Of a stretch of 5,773 nt of DNA, positions 1 to 5,306 are shown piece by piece. Under the pieces are notes generated by a model, which saw only the letters and a list, made by a program, of their open reading frames with translations, was not told the DNA's origin and made no database searches. A program made the position numbers and the translations under genes. How positions within the stretch are numbered: position 1 is the first letter of the stretch; each line of letters starts with the position of its first letter. Origin of the DNA: Chlamydiota bacterium (GTDB taxonomy: Bacteria; Chlamydiota; Chlamydiia; Chlamydiales; SLFE01); NCBI GenBank assembly GCA_011065065.1, contig JAAKFL010000130.1, positions 1-5,773 on the forward strand. The letters run 5' to 3'.

Positions 1-43
1 ATCCTGTCAAATTTTTATTATTTTATTTTATTACTCAATAGTG

Positions 44-61
44 TATAATCCATGGTATAAT
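44..61 (+). promoter_or_regulatory. Putative promoter with two TATAAT boxes upstream of the sensor kinase gene
   Basis: Two exact TATAAT hexamers lie at 44-49 and 56-61, in an AT-rich leader 30-47 bases before the kinase start. No good -35 hexamer sits 16-18 bases upstream of either; the best candidates are T-rich and weak. The second box is enclosed by a short inverted repeat, ATGGT (52-56) and ACCAT (64-68), which could be an operator or chance. In such AT-rich DNA, matches to TATAAT are easy to find, so this is an inference. It would give the kinase its own promoter. Confidence 0.4.
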
Positions 62-90
62 AAACCATTTTTTTATATTTATTGGATTGT

Positions 91-1857
91 ATGTTTAATC
101 TGACCCTTCGTAAAAAGATTTTTTTAAGTTATCTGGTTCTTTTCTTCGCGTTCATGCTGTTGATCGTCCCTTTTACCGATAATTTGGTGAAGAGAATTAT
201 CGTGAATTCGATGGATGATCAGGCTTCTGAGCTGATTGCCAAGATCTATAAGGCGCCGAATCATGAGGCTTTAGTCCGCTATTTGAAGGGGCAAAAGCCA
301 GTTTTTTTCTTTCGAGTGGGGATTATCACAGATGAAAAGAAGGTTCTCTATGATTCCCATACAAAACGGGTTTTAGGAGCCGAATTTAGTCAGGAATTCG
401 TGGTGCAGCATCCTGAAGTGATGGAGGCTTTTGAAACGGGTTCGGGGTATAACGAAGAGTATTCGGATATTCTCGAGCAGAAATTTGCCTACTATGCCAA
501 AGCGTTTGATTTTCATGGGAAGACTTACGTTCTTCGAACAGCGTTTCCGTTTCAGTATGTGCAAAAGTTGCTGAATGATTTTCAGGTGGGATTTCTTCTA
601 TTATCTTCAGTCGGATTGCTATCTTTCAGTATCCTGACATGGTATGCCATTCACAGGTTGACTCGTCCGATTGAACAGATTATCACGGCGATTAAACCTT
701 ACGATGAGGGGTTCACCAAGACGATTCCGGAGATTGTGATTCACACCACCAATCCAAACGATGAATTTGGACGACTGGCTCATACGTTAAACTCTTTGTC
801 ATCACGAATTAAACGACAGATTTCAAATTTGGTGGATGAACGTCAGGAAAAAGAAGCGATTCTGGAATCTCTTGTTGAAGGTGTCATCGCTGTTGACAAA
901 GATATGAATGTCACGTTTGTGAATCATATGGCTTTGCAACTTCTCGATTTTGATAAAGATGAGCTCTTAGGATCTAACTTTAAAGTAGCCAATCAACCTG
1001 AATGTGAAGAGTTGTTGCTCAGTTGTCATGATGCAGAAGAGCCAAAGATTACTTCGGTTCAGCTTGGAGAAGGAGCTCATACGGTCTACTTAGATTTGAT
1101 TGCCATGCCGATTAAAGGTAAGCACGGTATGGTCCTAGTTTTGCAAGACAAGACGACTCAGTACAAAATCAGCCAAATGCGAAAGGATTTCGTGGCTAAT
1201 GCGTCGCACGAGCTGAAAACTCCGATCACAATCATCATGGGATTTGCCGAGACGCTGCATGATGCCCCCGAAATGCCAAAAGATAAGGTTATGAACATCA
1301 CGGGGAAAATTGTGGCGAATGCTGAGCGGATGAATAATGTCATTCAGGATCTTTTAATCTTATCCGACATTGAAAATCTCCCGTCCTCTAGATTAACTGA
1401 AGTGGATCTCCATGAGCGTGCTCAACACTGTCGTGAAACTCTTTTGACCGTGTTCAAAGATGCCACAGTGGTGATCGAAAAAGAAATGGATGATGATCCT
1501 GTGATGATTGCCGATCAGTATTTGATGGAATTGGCGATTAACAATTTATTCAATAACGCGGCCAAATATACAGATGGTCCTGCTGAAATCGCAGTCACTA
1601 TCAAGCGTGATAAGGGACACTTGATTTTCTCTGTTTCCGATAAAGGGTTGGGAATTCCGGAAGCCGATCTCGAGTTTTTGTTTCAGCGATTCTATACTGT
1701 GAACAAAGCTCATTCTCGTAAAATGGGAGGCTCCGGATTGGGTCTTTCGATTGTCAGTACCATTGTCGAAAAGCATTTCGGCGAGATCTCAGTGGAGTCT
1801 GAGGGCTCCGGAAAAGGAACTACCTTTACATTGAGACTGCCGATTGAGCGTCCGTAA
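91..1857 (+). CDS. PhoR-type membrane sensor histidine kinase (HAMP-PAS-HisKA-HATPase_c)
   Basis: This 588-residue two-component sensor kinase autophosphorylates on a histidine in response to a signal and passes the phosphate to a response regulator. A membrane helix spans about residues 9-27, followed by an extracytoplasmic domain of about 135 residues, which I do not recognise, and a second helix at about 166-187. A HAMP linker follows (about 188-243), then a PAS domain (about 254-355). The HisKA motif FVANASHELKTP has the phospho-accepting His373. The ATPase domain shows an N box (INNLFNNAAKYT, 483-494), G1 (DKGLGIP, 517-523), F box (FQRFYTV) and G2 (GGSGLGL, 546-552), so it looks active. 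The domain order matches PhoR/WalK kinases, but the input signal cannot be read from sequence. I chose ATG 91; an in-frame TTG at 82 adds only three residues, and neither start has a clear Shine-Dalgarno. No response regulator lies within the window, so the partner is upstream of it or unlinked. Confidence 0.93.
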   Translation: MFNLTLRKKIFLSYLVLFFAFMLLIVPFTDNLVKRIIVNSMDDQASELIAKIYKAPNHEALVRYLKGQKPVFFFRVGIITDEKKVLYDSHTKRVLGAEFSQEFVVQHPEVMEAFETGSGYNEEYSDILEQKFAYYAKAFDFHGKTYVLRTAFPFQYVQKLLNDFQVGFLLLSSVGLLSFSILTWYAIHRLTRPIEQIITAIKPYDEGFTKTIPEIVIHTTNPNDEFGRLAHTLNSLSSRIKRQISNLVDERQEKEAILESLVEGVIAVDKDMNVTFVNHMALQLLDFDKDELLGSNFKVANQPECEELLLSCHDAEEPKITSVQLGEGAHTVYLDLIAMPIKGKHGMVLVLQDKTTQYKISQMRKDFVANASHELKTPITIIMGFAETLHDAPEMPKDKVMNITGKIVANAERMNNVIQDLLILSDIENLPSSRLTEVDLHERAQHCRETLLTVFKDATVVIEKEMDDDPVMIADQYLMELAINNLFNNAAKYTDGPAEIAVTIKRDKGHLIFSVSDKGLGIPEADLEFLFQRFYTVNKAHSRKMGGSGLGLSIVSTIVEKHFGEISVESEGSGKGTTFTLRLPIERP

Positions 1858-1943
1858 CGATCTTCGCGGTTAATTTTCCTTATCCACTTTTATTCAAGTC
1901 TCTGTTATGAATTCGGTAAAGAACCTTAACCGGATTTAAGATC

Positions 1944-2933
1944 ATGAGCATTGATACCAAAGCGATTACAGAAACCGTTTCCAAAACCGTCCCTAAATTT
2001 CACGAAGCACAAAAAGAGGTTCACAAAGTCATCGTGGGTCAAGAACATGTGGTGAAAAGCATGCTGCTGGCTCTTTTGGCCGATGGTCATATCCTGGTGG
2101 AGGGCCTCCCCGGATTGGCTAAGACTTTGTGCGTCAATACTCTTGCGAATGTCATTTCTAGCGATTTCAAACGGATTCAGTTCACTCCGGATCTCCTCCC
2201 TGCTGACTTGACGGGAACGACAATCTACAACCAGGCAGAGGGAAAATTCACTGTCAAAAAGGGGCCGATATTCACTAATATTCTCCTGGCAGATGAAATC
2301 AACCGGGCTCCTCCAAAAGTTCAGGCGGCTTTGCTCGAGGTGATGCAAGAGCGTCAAGTGACGATCGGAGGCAAGACGTTCGAGACTGGAAAGCCTTTTT
2401 TGGTGATGGCCACACAGAATCCGATCGAACAAGAGGGAACATATGTTCTCCCCGAAGCTCAAACAGATCGTTTTATGATGAAGGTGTTGATTGATTATCC
2501 CTCGAAAGAAGAAGAAAAAGAGATTATACGAAGAATGGGAAAACTGATGAACCTCCCTAAAGCCAATGCGGTGATTTCCACTGATGATATTCTGGAAGCA
2601 AGGAAAGTGGTGGATCAAATCTATATCGACGATAAAGTGACCGATTATATTCTCGAAGTAGTCTTTGCCACGCGTTTTCCGAAGGAGCACGGAGTCGACA
2701 TTGAAGGGCTGCTGCAATTTGGAGCTTCACCCCGTGCCAGCATCGCACTTCAAATCTGCGGAAAGGCACATGCGTTTCTTGAGGGACGAGGATATGTGAC
2801 ACCACATGACATCAAGAGTATTGGCCATGAAGTCTTGCGTCATAGGATCCGACGTTCTTACGAAGCTGAGGCCGAAGAGATCTCTCCTGATGATATTTTA
2901 GATAAGATCTTTTCTACAATACAAGTTCCCTGA
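1944..2933 (+). CDS. moxR: MoxR-family AAA+ ATPase
   Basis: This 329-residue cytoplasmic AAA+ ATPase has the usual MoxR length and motifs throughout. The Walker A GLPGLAKT is at 54-61, with the GL instead of GK typical of this family. Walker B with LLADEINR is at about 114-121, sensor 1 MATQNP at 155-160, the arginine-finger region EAQTDRF at 171-177, and sensor 2 GASPRAS at 260-266. MoxR proteins act as chaperone-like ATPases that help assemble or activate partner proteins, often ones with VWA or DUF58 domains; the substrate here is unknown. The gene starts 86 bases after the kinase gene and overlaps the DUF58 gene by one base (TGATG). The ATG at 1944 has only a weak GGA 9 bases upstream. 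The gap before it has no convincing promoter or terminator, so read-through from the kinase gene is possible. Confidence 0.96.
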   Translation: MSIDTKAITETVSKTVPKFHEAQKEVHKVIVGQEHVVKSMLLALLADGHILVEGLPGLAKTLCVNTLANVISSDFKRIQFTPDLLPADLTGTTIYNQAEGKFTVKKGPIFTNILLADEINRAPPKVQAALLEVMQERQVTIGGKTFETGKPFLVMATQNPIEQEGTYVLPEAQTDRFMMKVLIDYPSKEEEKEIIRRMGKLMNLPKANAVISTDDILEARKVVDQIYIDDKVTDYILEVVFATRFPKEHGVDIEGLLQFGASPRASIALQICGKAHAFLEGRGYVTPHDIKSIGHEVLRHRIRRSYEAEAEEISPDDILDKIFSTIQVP

Positions 2934-3817
2934 TGGAAAAAACGACCAAAGAAATCTTCAAACGGATTCGCCGTATCGAAATCACCACCACGAAGCTGGT
3001 GGAAGAGCTCCTTGCCGGTGCTTACCGGTCTGCATTTAAGGGAAATGGAATCGAGTTTGAAGAGGTGAGAGAGTATATTCCCGGAGATGACATTCGGACG
3101 ATTGATTGGAATGTGACAGCACGGATGAATCGTCCCTTTGTGAAAACATTTCGGGAAGAGAGGGAATTAACAGTTTTTTTGATGGTGGATATTTCCGCAT
3201 CATCTCGCTTTGGATCGAAAGATCGAATGAAAAGCGAACTGATTGCCGAAATTTCTGCGGCCCTTGCCTTTTCGGCCATCAGAAATCAGGACAAAGTGGG
3301 GTTGATTCTCTTTTCTGATCAGGTGGAGCTCTATATTCCTCCTCGGAAGGGGAAGCGTCATGTTCTGCGTGTGATTCGCGATATCTTGATTTATGAACCC
3401 AAAAGGAAAAAAACGAATATCGCAACTGCTTTGCAATTTTTAGGAAATGTGCAACGGCGAACAGCGGTCTGTTTTTTGGTTTCCGATTTTTTGTGTCCCT
3501 CAAATTTTCAACACGAGCTCAAGATCAATGCCAAACATCACGATTTGATTTTGTTGGGAGTCAAAGATCCATTGGAAAAATCATTTCCTCCGTATTCGCT
3601 TGTGACTTTACGAGATCTCGAAACAGGGGAAGTGCGTGTGGTGGATTCAGGAGACGCAGAAGTTCAGGCGGGGTTTCATGAGCAAATCGAGATCCAGCAG
3701 GAAAGTTTAAAAAAGTTAGTGAATCGATTAGGGATTAGTTTTCTGGAATTTAGTACCCATCAACCTTACGCAGCGGCGATCCGTCAGTTTTTTAAGGAAA
3801 GGGGGAAAAAACGGTGA
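2933..3817 (+). CDS. DUF58 domain protein (VWA-like fold), MoxR partner
   Basis: This 294-residue protein has the DUF58 signature at about 38-78: GNGIEFEEVREYIPGDD, then RTIDWNVTARMNRPFVKTF. A VWA-like region follows with a MIDAS-style motif DISAS (86-90), Thr161 in TNIATAL and Asp185 in SDF, so metal binding looks possible. I see no signal peptide or membrane helix, and the short form of the family is usually cytoplasmic. DUF58 genes are very often encoded directly after moxR, and the pair is thought to work together in assembling envelope or secreted complexes; the molecular role is poorly defined. The start codon overlaps the moxR stop (TGATG), and there is no Shine-Dalgarno before it, which points to translational coupling. 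The last four bases of the gene overlap the start of the next. Confidence 0.94.
   Translation: MEKTTKEIFKRIRRIEITTTKLVEELLAGAYRSAFKGNGIEFEEVREYIPGDDIRTIDWNVTARMNRPFVKTFREERELTVFLMVDISASSRFGSKDRMKSELIAEISAALAFSAIRNQDKVGLILFSDQVELYIPPRKGKRHVLRVIRDILIYEPKRKKTNIATALQFLGNVQRRTAVCFLVSDFLCPSNFQHELKINAKHHDLILLGVKDPLEKSFPPYSLVTLRDLETGEVRVVDSGDAEVQAGFHEQIEIQQESLKKLVNRLGISFLEFSTHQPYAAAIRQFFKERGKKR
3794..3805 (+). promoter_or_regulatory. Purine-rich ribosome binding site supporting the GTG start at 3814
   Basis: The run AAGGAAAGGGGG ends 8 bases before the GTG at 3814, at suitable spacing for a Shine-Dalgarno site. It lies inside the 3' end of the DUF58 coding sequence. Together with the signal peptide encoded from the GTG, it supports GTG 3814 over the next in-frame ATG at 3901, which would remove the export signal. 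Confidence 0.55.
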
Positions 3818-4416
3818 ACCGATTTCTGTGGATATGTCTTTTGCCTGTTGCTTTGTGGTCTCAGACCATTCAGCCACCTGTAGAGTTCCATAAAGGTCCC
3901 ATGATGGAAGTGGATCAACAGATCCGGGATGAGTGGATGGATGGACCAAAAGCGTTGGCAAAGGAAGCCGTGCGGAATGAAGAGATTTTTGAGGAGCATC
4001 AGTTTCCCGCCATTCAAGTTCTCATAGCTCTCATATTGATCACGCTGATTATTCTCGTCATCATATTTCATGATACCCTTTTTGATTGGATTAAGAAAAA
4101 ATGGACGAAACAGCTGTCACCACGTGAAATCGCTTTAGAAAAAATCAAGCAAGCGGATCAATTGGAGAATTTGAGTGATCGCTATAATTTATTAAATGTG
4201 ACATTGAAAGAAACTCTGGAAGAAGAATATCGCTTCCCTGCGACTGAAAGCACACATGAAGAAGTGCTGATAGAATTAGCCAAGCAGAAAATGTCGAAGA
4301 AAGATCAAATCGGTGAAATCTTCCATGAAATTGGGGCTGTGCAGTATCAGCATGAAGCACCAACGATCAAAGATTACCAGAAAATCAAAAGCACCTTCGA
4401 AAAACTTTTGAAATAA
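3814..4416 (+). CDS. Signal-peptide, single-helix membrane protein resembling DUF4381
   Basis: This 200-residue protein has three visible parts. An N-terminal signal-like segment covers about residues 1-17 (NRF basic end, hydrophobic core, then ALWSQ). A short acidic extracytoplasmic stretch covers about 18-64. A strong membrane helix at about 66-86 is followed by a basic KKKW stop-transfer edge and a charged, helical cytoplasmic tail of about 110 residues. The tail pattern (ALEKIKQ, YNLLNVTLKETLEEEY, FPATESTHEEVL) resembles the DUF4381 proteins that follow DUF58 in moxR operons. This is a pattern-level recognition, not a profile hit, so the family name is tentative. It starts with GTG, overlapping the DUF58 stop by four bases, and is surely co-expressed with moxR and DUF58. 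It probably anchors or recruits them at the inner membrane (inference). It is the last gene of the cluster: a large palindromic repeat begins just after its stop. Confidence 0.8.
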   Translation: MNRFLWICLLPVALWSQTIQPPVEFHKGPMMEVDQQIRDEWMDGPKALAKEAVRNEEIFEEHQFPAIQVLIALILITLIILVIIFHDTLFDWIKKKWTKQLSPREIALEKIKQADQLENLSDRYNLLNVTLKETLEEEYRFPATESTHEEVLIELAKQKMSKKDQIGEIFHEIGAVQYQHEAPTIKDYQKIKSTFEKLLK

Positions 4417-4451
4417 ACACTATTATCGCCGCTAATATTGTAAATTAAAAT

Positions 4452-4510
4452 AGTAGGGCTGAAAGCCCGATATTTGTTAGCCCAGGCAGTAGCGGAGCGG
4501 AGGCCTGGGA
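4452..4510 (+). repeat. Left 59-bp arm of the palindrome
   Basis: This arm is the reverse complement of 4600-4658 with 55 of 59 positions identical; the last 32 bases (4479-4510 against 4600-4631) match perfectly. It holds hairpin A, GGGCT-GAA-AGCCC (4456-4468), and hairpin B, CCCAGGC (4481-4487) with GCCTGGG (4503-4509) around a 15-base loop containing AGCGGAGCGG. Confidence 0.92.
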
Positions 4511-4526
4511 AAACGAATATAAAAAG

Positions 4527-4584
4527 ATAGAGCCCTGAAAGGGTGACATTGACCGCGGCATATGCCACCCTTTCAGGGCTTTAT
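4527..4584. repeat. Central inverted repeat of the palindrome
   Basis: Perfect 15-bp arms, 4531-4545 (AGCCCTGAAAGGGTG) and 4566-4580 (its reverse complement), surround a 20-base centre with CCGCGG (4553-4558) and GCATATGC (4559-4566, which shares one base with the right arm). Each arm is itself a small hairpin, CCCT-GAA-AGGG on the left and its mirror on the right. With one mismatch the pairing extends to 4527 and 4584. The bases TTTAT follow the right arm, a poor U-tract, so terminator activity on the + strand is possible but not classical. Confidence 0.88.
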
Positions 4585-4599
4585 ATGATGTTTGAATGG

Positions 4600-4658
4600 T
4601 CCCAGGCCTCCGCTCCGCTACTGCCTGGGCTGACAAATGTCGGGCTTCCAGCCCTGCT
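4600..4658 (-). repeat. Right 59-bp arm of the palindrome
   Basis: This is the inverted copy of 4452-4510. It holds hairpin B' (CCCAGGC 4601-4607 with GCCTGGG 4623-4629) and hairpin A' (GGGCT 4642-4646 with AGCCC 4650-4654). The four differences from the left arm fall at the arm's outer edge, in the hairpin A loop (GAA against GGA read in the same sense), and in the spacer between hairpins A and B. None falls in a hairpin stem. Confidence 0.92.
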
Positions 4659-4712
4659 GAGTTTACTTCATGATATTAGCGGAGATAGCCGCTCGGGGCT
4701 CCAAGAAATATT

Positions 4713-5123
4713 TTAATCATTTTCCTTATAACCATGAAACGCGGCTTCAATTCTCCACCCATTGGGATCAATAATAAACGCTCCATAATACCCGGGATGA
4801 TAGTGAGGTCGTGGACCCGGTTCTCCGTTATCAGTGCCTCCAAGCTCTAAACATTTTTGATACCAGGCTCTGACTTCATCAACACTTGAAGACGTAAAAG
4901 CGACATGGAATCCCCGGGCTTTGCCCACAGATTCCTCCTCATTAGGAGAAGTTTCAATAGAGATCCAGAAAAAAGGCTTGCCGTCTCGGCCGTAACCAGC
5001 AACTCGGTACTCTTCTGTTTCAAAATTCATCATGCGCTCAACACCTAATATCGCGAGTGTTTCATCATAAAATTTGAGACTTTCATCAAAATTTTTTACT
5101 GAAAAAGATATGTGATCGATCAT
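4713..5123 (-). CDS. VOC-superfamily (glyoxalase / bleomycin-resistance fold) protein
   Basis: This 136-residue single-domain protein has two βαβββ modules, the length and layout of the vicinal oxygen chelate superfamily. Module 1 begins MIDHISFSVKNFDESLKFY and module 2 begins GFHVAFTSSSVDEVRAWY. The C-terminal half has PRPHYHPGYYGAFIIDPNG and then WRIEAAFHG, typical of small VOC proteins annotated as glyoxalase/bleomycin resistance/dioxygenase. Likely metal ligands are His4, His73 and Glu126. The fourth position, in the strand PFFWISIE (50-57), is not clearly a ligand. Substrate cannot be inferred, and members include lyases, dioxygenases and thiol transferases. On the - strand, TGGAG lies 7 bases upstream of the ATG (complement of 5131-5135), a good ribosome binding site. 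It is a lone gene, divergent from the ATPase at 5307 and convergent with the moxR cluster; its stop lies 25 bases from the palindrome. Confidence 0.92.
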   Translation of the reverse strand: MIDHISFSVKNFDESLKFYDETLAILGVERMMNFETEEYRVAGYGRDGKPFFWISIETSPNEEESVGKARGFHVAFTSSSVDEVRAWYQKCLELGGTDNGEPGPRPHYHPGYYGAFIIDPNGWRIEAAFHGYKEND

Positions 5124-5215
5124 GATAAAGCTCCAAAGTTATTGTAAGTGATACGATGTTAACTTATTAGAAAATTAAAATCTAGCCTTAACAAATGGGT
5201 TTTTATGCCTAAAAT

Positions 5216-5249
5216 CATGAAAATCTAAAGGTTAAGTTTAAATTTTCAT
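5216..5249. repeat. Hairpin 1 of a four-copy ATGAAAATYTAAA box array
   Basis: ATGAAAATCTAAA (5217-5229) and TTTAAATTTTCAT (5237-5249) form a 13-bp stem with one C/A mismatch around the 7-base loop GGTTAAG. The two arms are boxes 1 and 2 of the array. It lies between the divergent VOC and ATPase genes, so operator sites are a natural reading. There is no T-run after it, so it is not a standard terminator. Confidence 0.75.
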
Positions 5250-5269
5250 TAAATTATTGAATCTGATAT

Positions 5270-5304
5270 CATGAAAATTTAAACCTATTGTATAGATTTT
5301 CATG
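5270..5304. repeat. Hairpin 2 of the box array, ending 2 bases before the ATPase start
   Basis: CATGAAAATTTA (5270-5281) and TAGATTTTCATG (5293-5304) form a 12-bp stem with one G/T wobble around an 11-base loop; these are boxes 3 and 4. Box 4 is the perfect reverse complement of box 1 (12 bp, 5216-5227), and box 3 is the perfect reverse complement of box 2 (14 bp, 5236-5249 with 5271-5284). The array can therefore fold as two hairpins or as one nested structure. Box 4 occupies the place where a ribosome binding site for the ATG at 5307 should be. Confidence 0.75.
5291..5296 (+). promoter_or_regulatory. Possible -10 element (TATAGA) for the ATPase gene
   Basis: TATAGA differs from TATAAT at two positions and straddles the loop and right stem of hairpin 2. 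A start of transcription about 7 bases downstream would fall near 5303, giving an almost leaderless message for ATG 5307. No recognisable -35 lies at 16-18 bases. This is weak and offered only because no ribosome binding site is seen for the gene. Confidence 0.22.
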
Positions 5305-5306
5305 TT

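Larger units (their letters stand above)
4424..4687. repeat. 264-bp nested palindromic element (REP/BIME- or MITE-like)
   Basis: Almost the whole interval between the DUF4381-like gene and the VOC gene is one composite palindrome with three nested inverted repeats around a centre near 4556. The outermost is TATCNCCGCTAATAT, 4424-4438 against 4673-4687, with one mismatch in 15. Next are the 59-bp arms 4452-4510 and 4600-4658, with four mismatches. Innermost are 15-bp perfect arms, 4531-4545 and 4566-4580, extendable to 4527 and 4584 with one mismatch. Each half holds three small hairpins. It is GC-rich against AT-rich flanks and has no plausible coding. It lies between convergent genes and may stop transcription from both sides. 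Similar GCCCTGAAAGGG and CCCAGGC-type repeats occur, as far as I recall, dispersed in many environmental bacterial genomes. I see no clear target duplication and no transposase in the window. Confidence 0.9.

Noticed and set aside
82..90. TTG start adding three residues to the sensor kinase
   Set aside because: The ATG at 91 gives a normal N-terminus (basic residues then a membrane helix) and is the more usual codon. No Shine-Dalgarno favours the TTG.
1858..1943. Promoter or terminator in the kinase-moxR gap
   Set aside because: Only a weak TATGAA-like hexamer near 1906 and a short CGGT/ACCG pairing were found. Neither is above chance in this composition.
1926..2717. Long open frame (263 codons) on the - strand antisense to moxR
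   Set aside because: It lies wholly against a well-conserved MoxR gene, its translation is rich in His, Phe and Ser runs with no recognisable domain, and it has no upstream signals.
4374..4636. Two short - strand open frames within the palindrome (64 and 63 codons)
   Set aside because: They read through the inverted repeat arms, which encode related peptides by symmetry. Such frames are common artefacts of repeats, with no ribosome binding site or domain.
4424..4687. CRISPR array or tRNA gene within the repeat-rich interval
   Set aside because: The repeats are inverted, not direct and evenly spaced, and no unique spacers are present. No tRNA cloverleaf or TΨC-like motif was seen.
5124..5306. 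Intrinsic terminator formed by the AT-rich hairpins
   Set aside because: The stems are AT-rich and not followed by a T-run, and the interval lies between divergent 5' ends where no terminator is expected.
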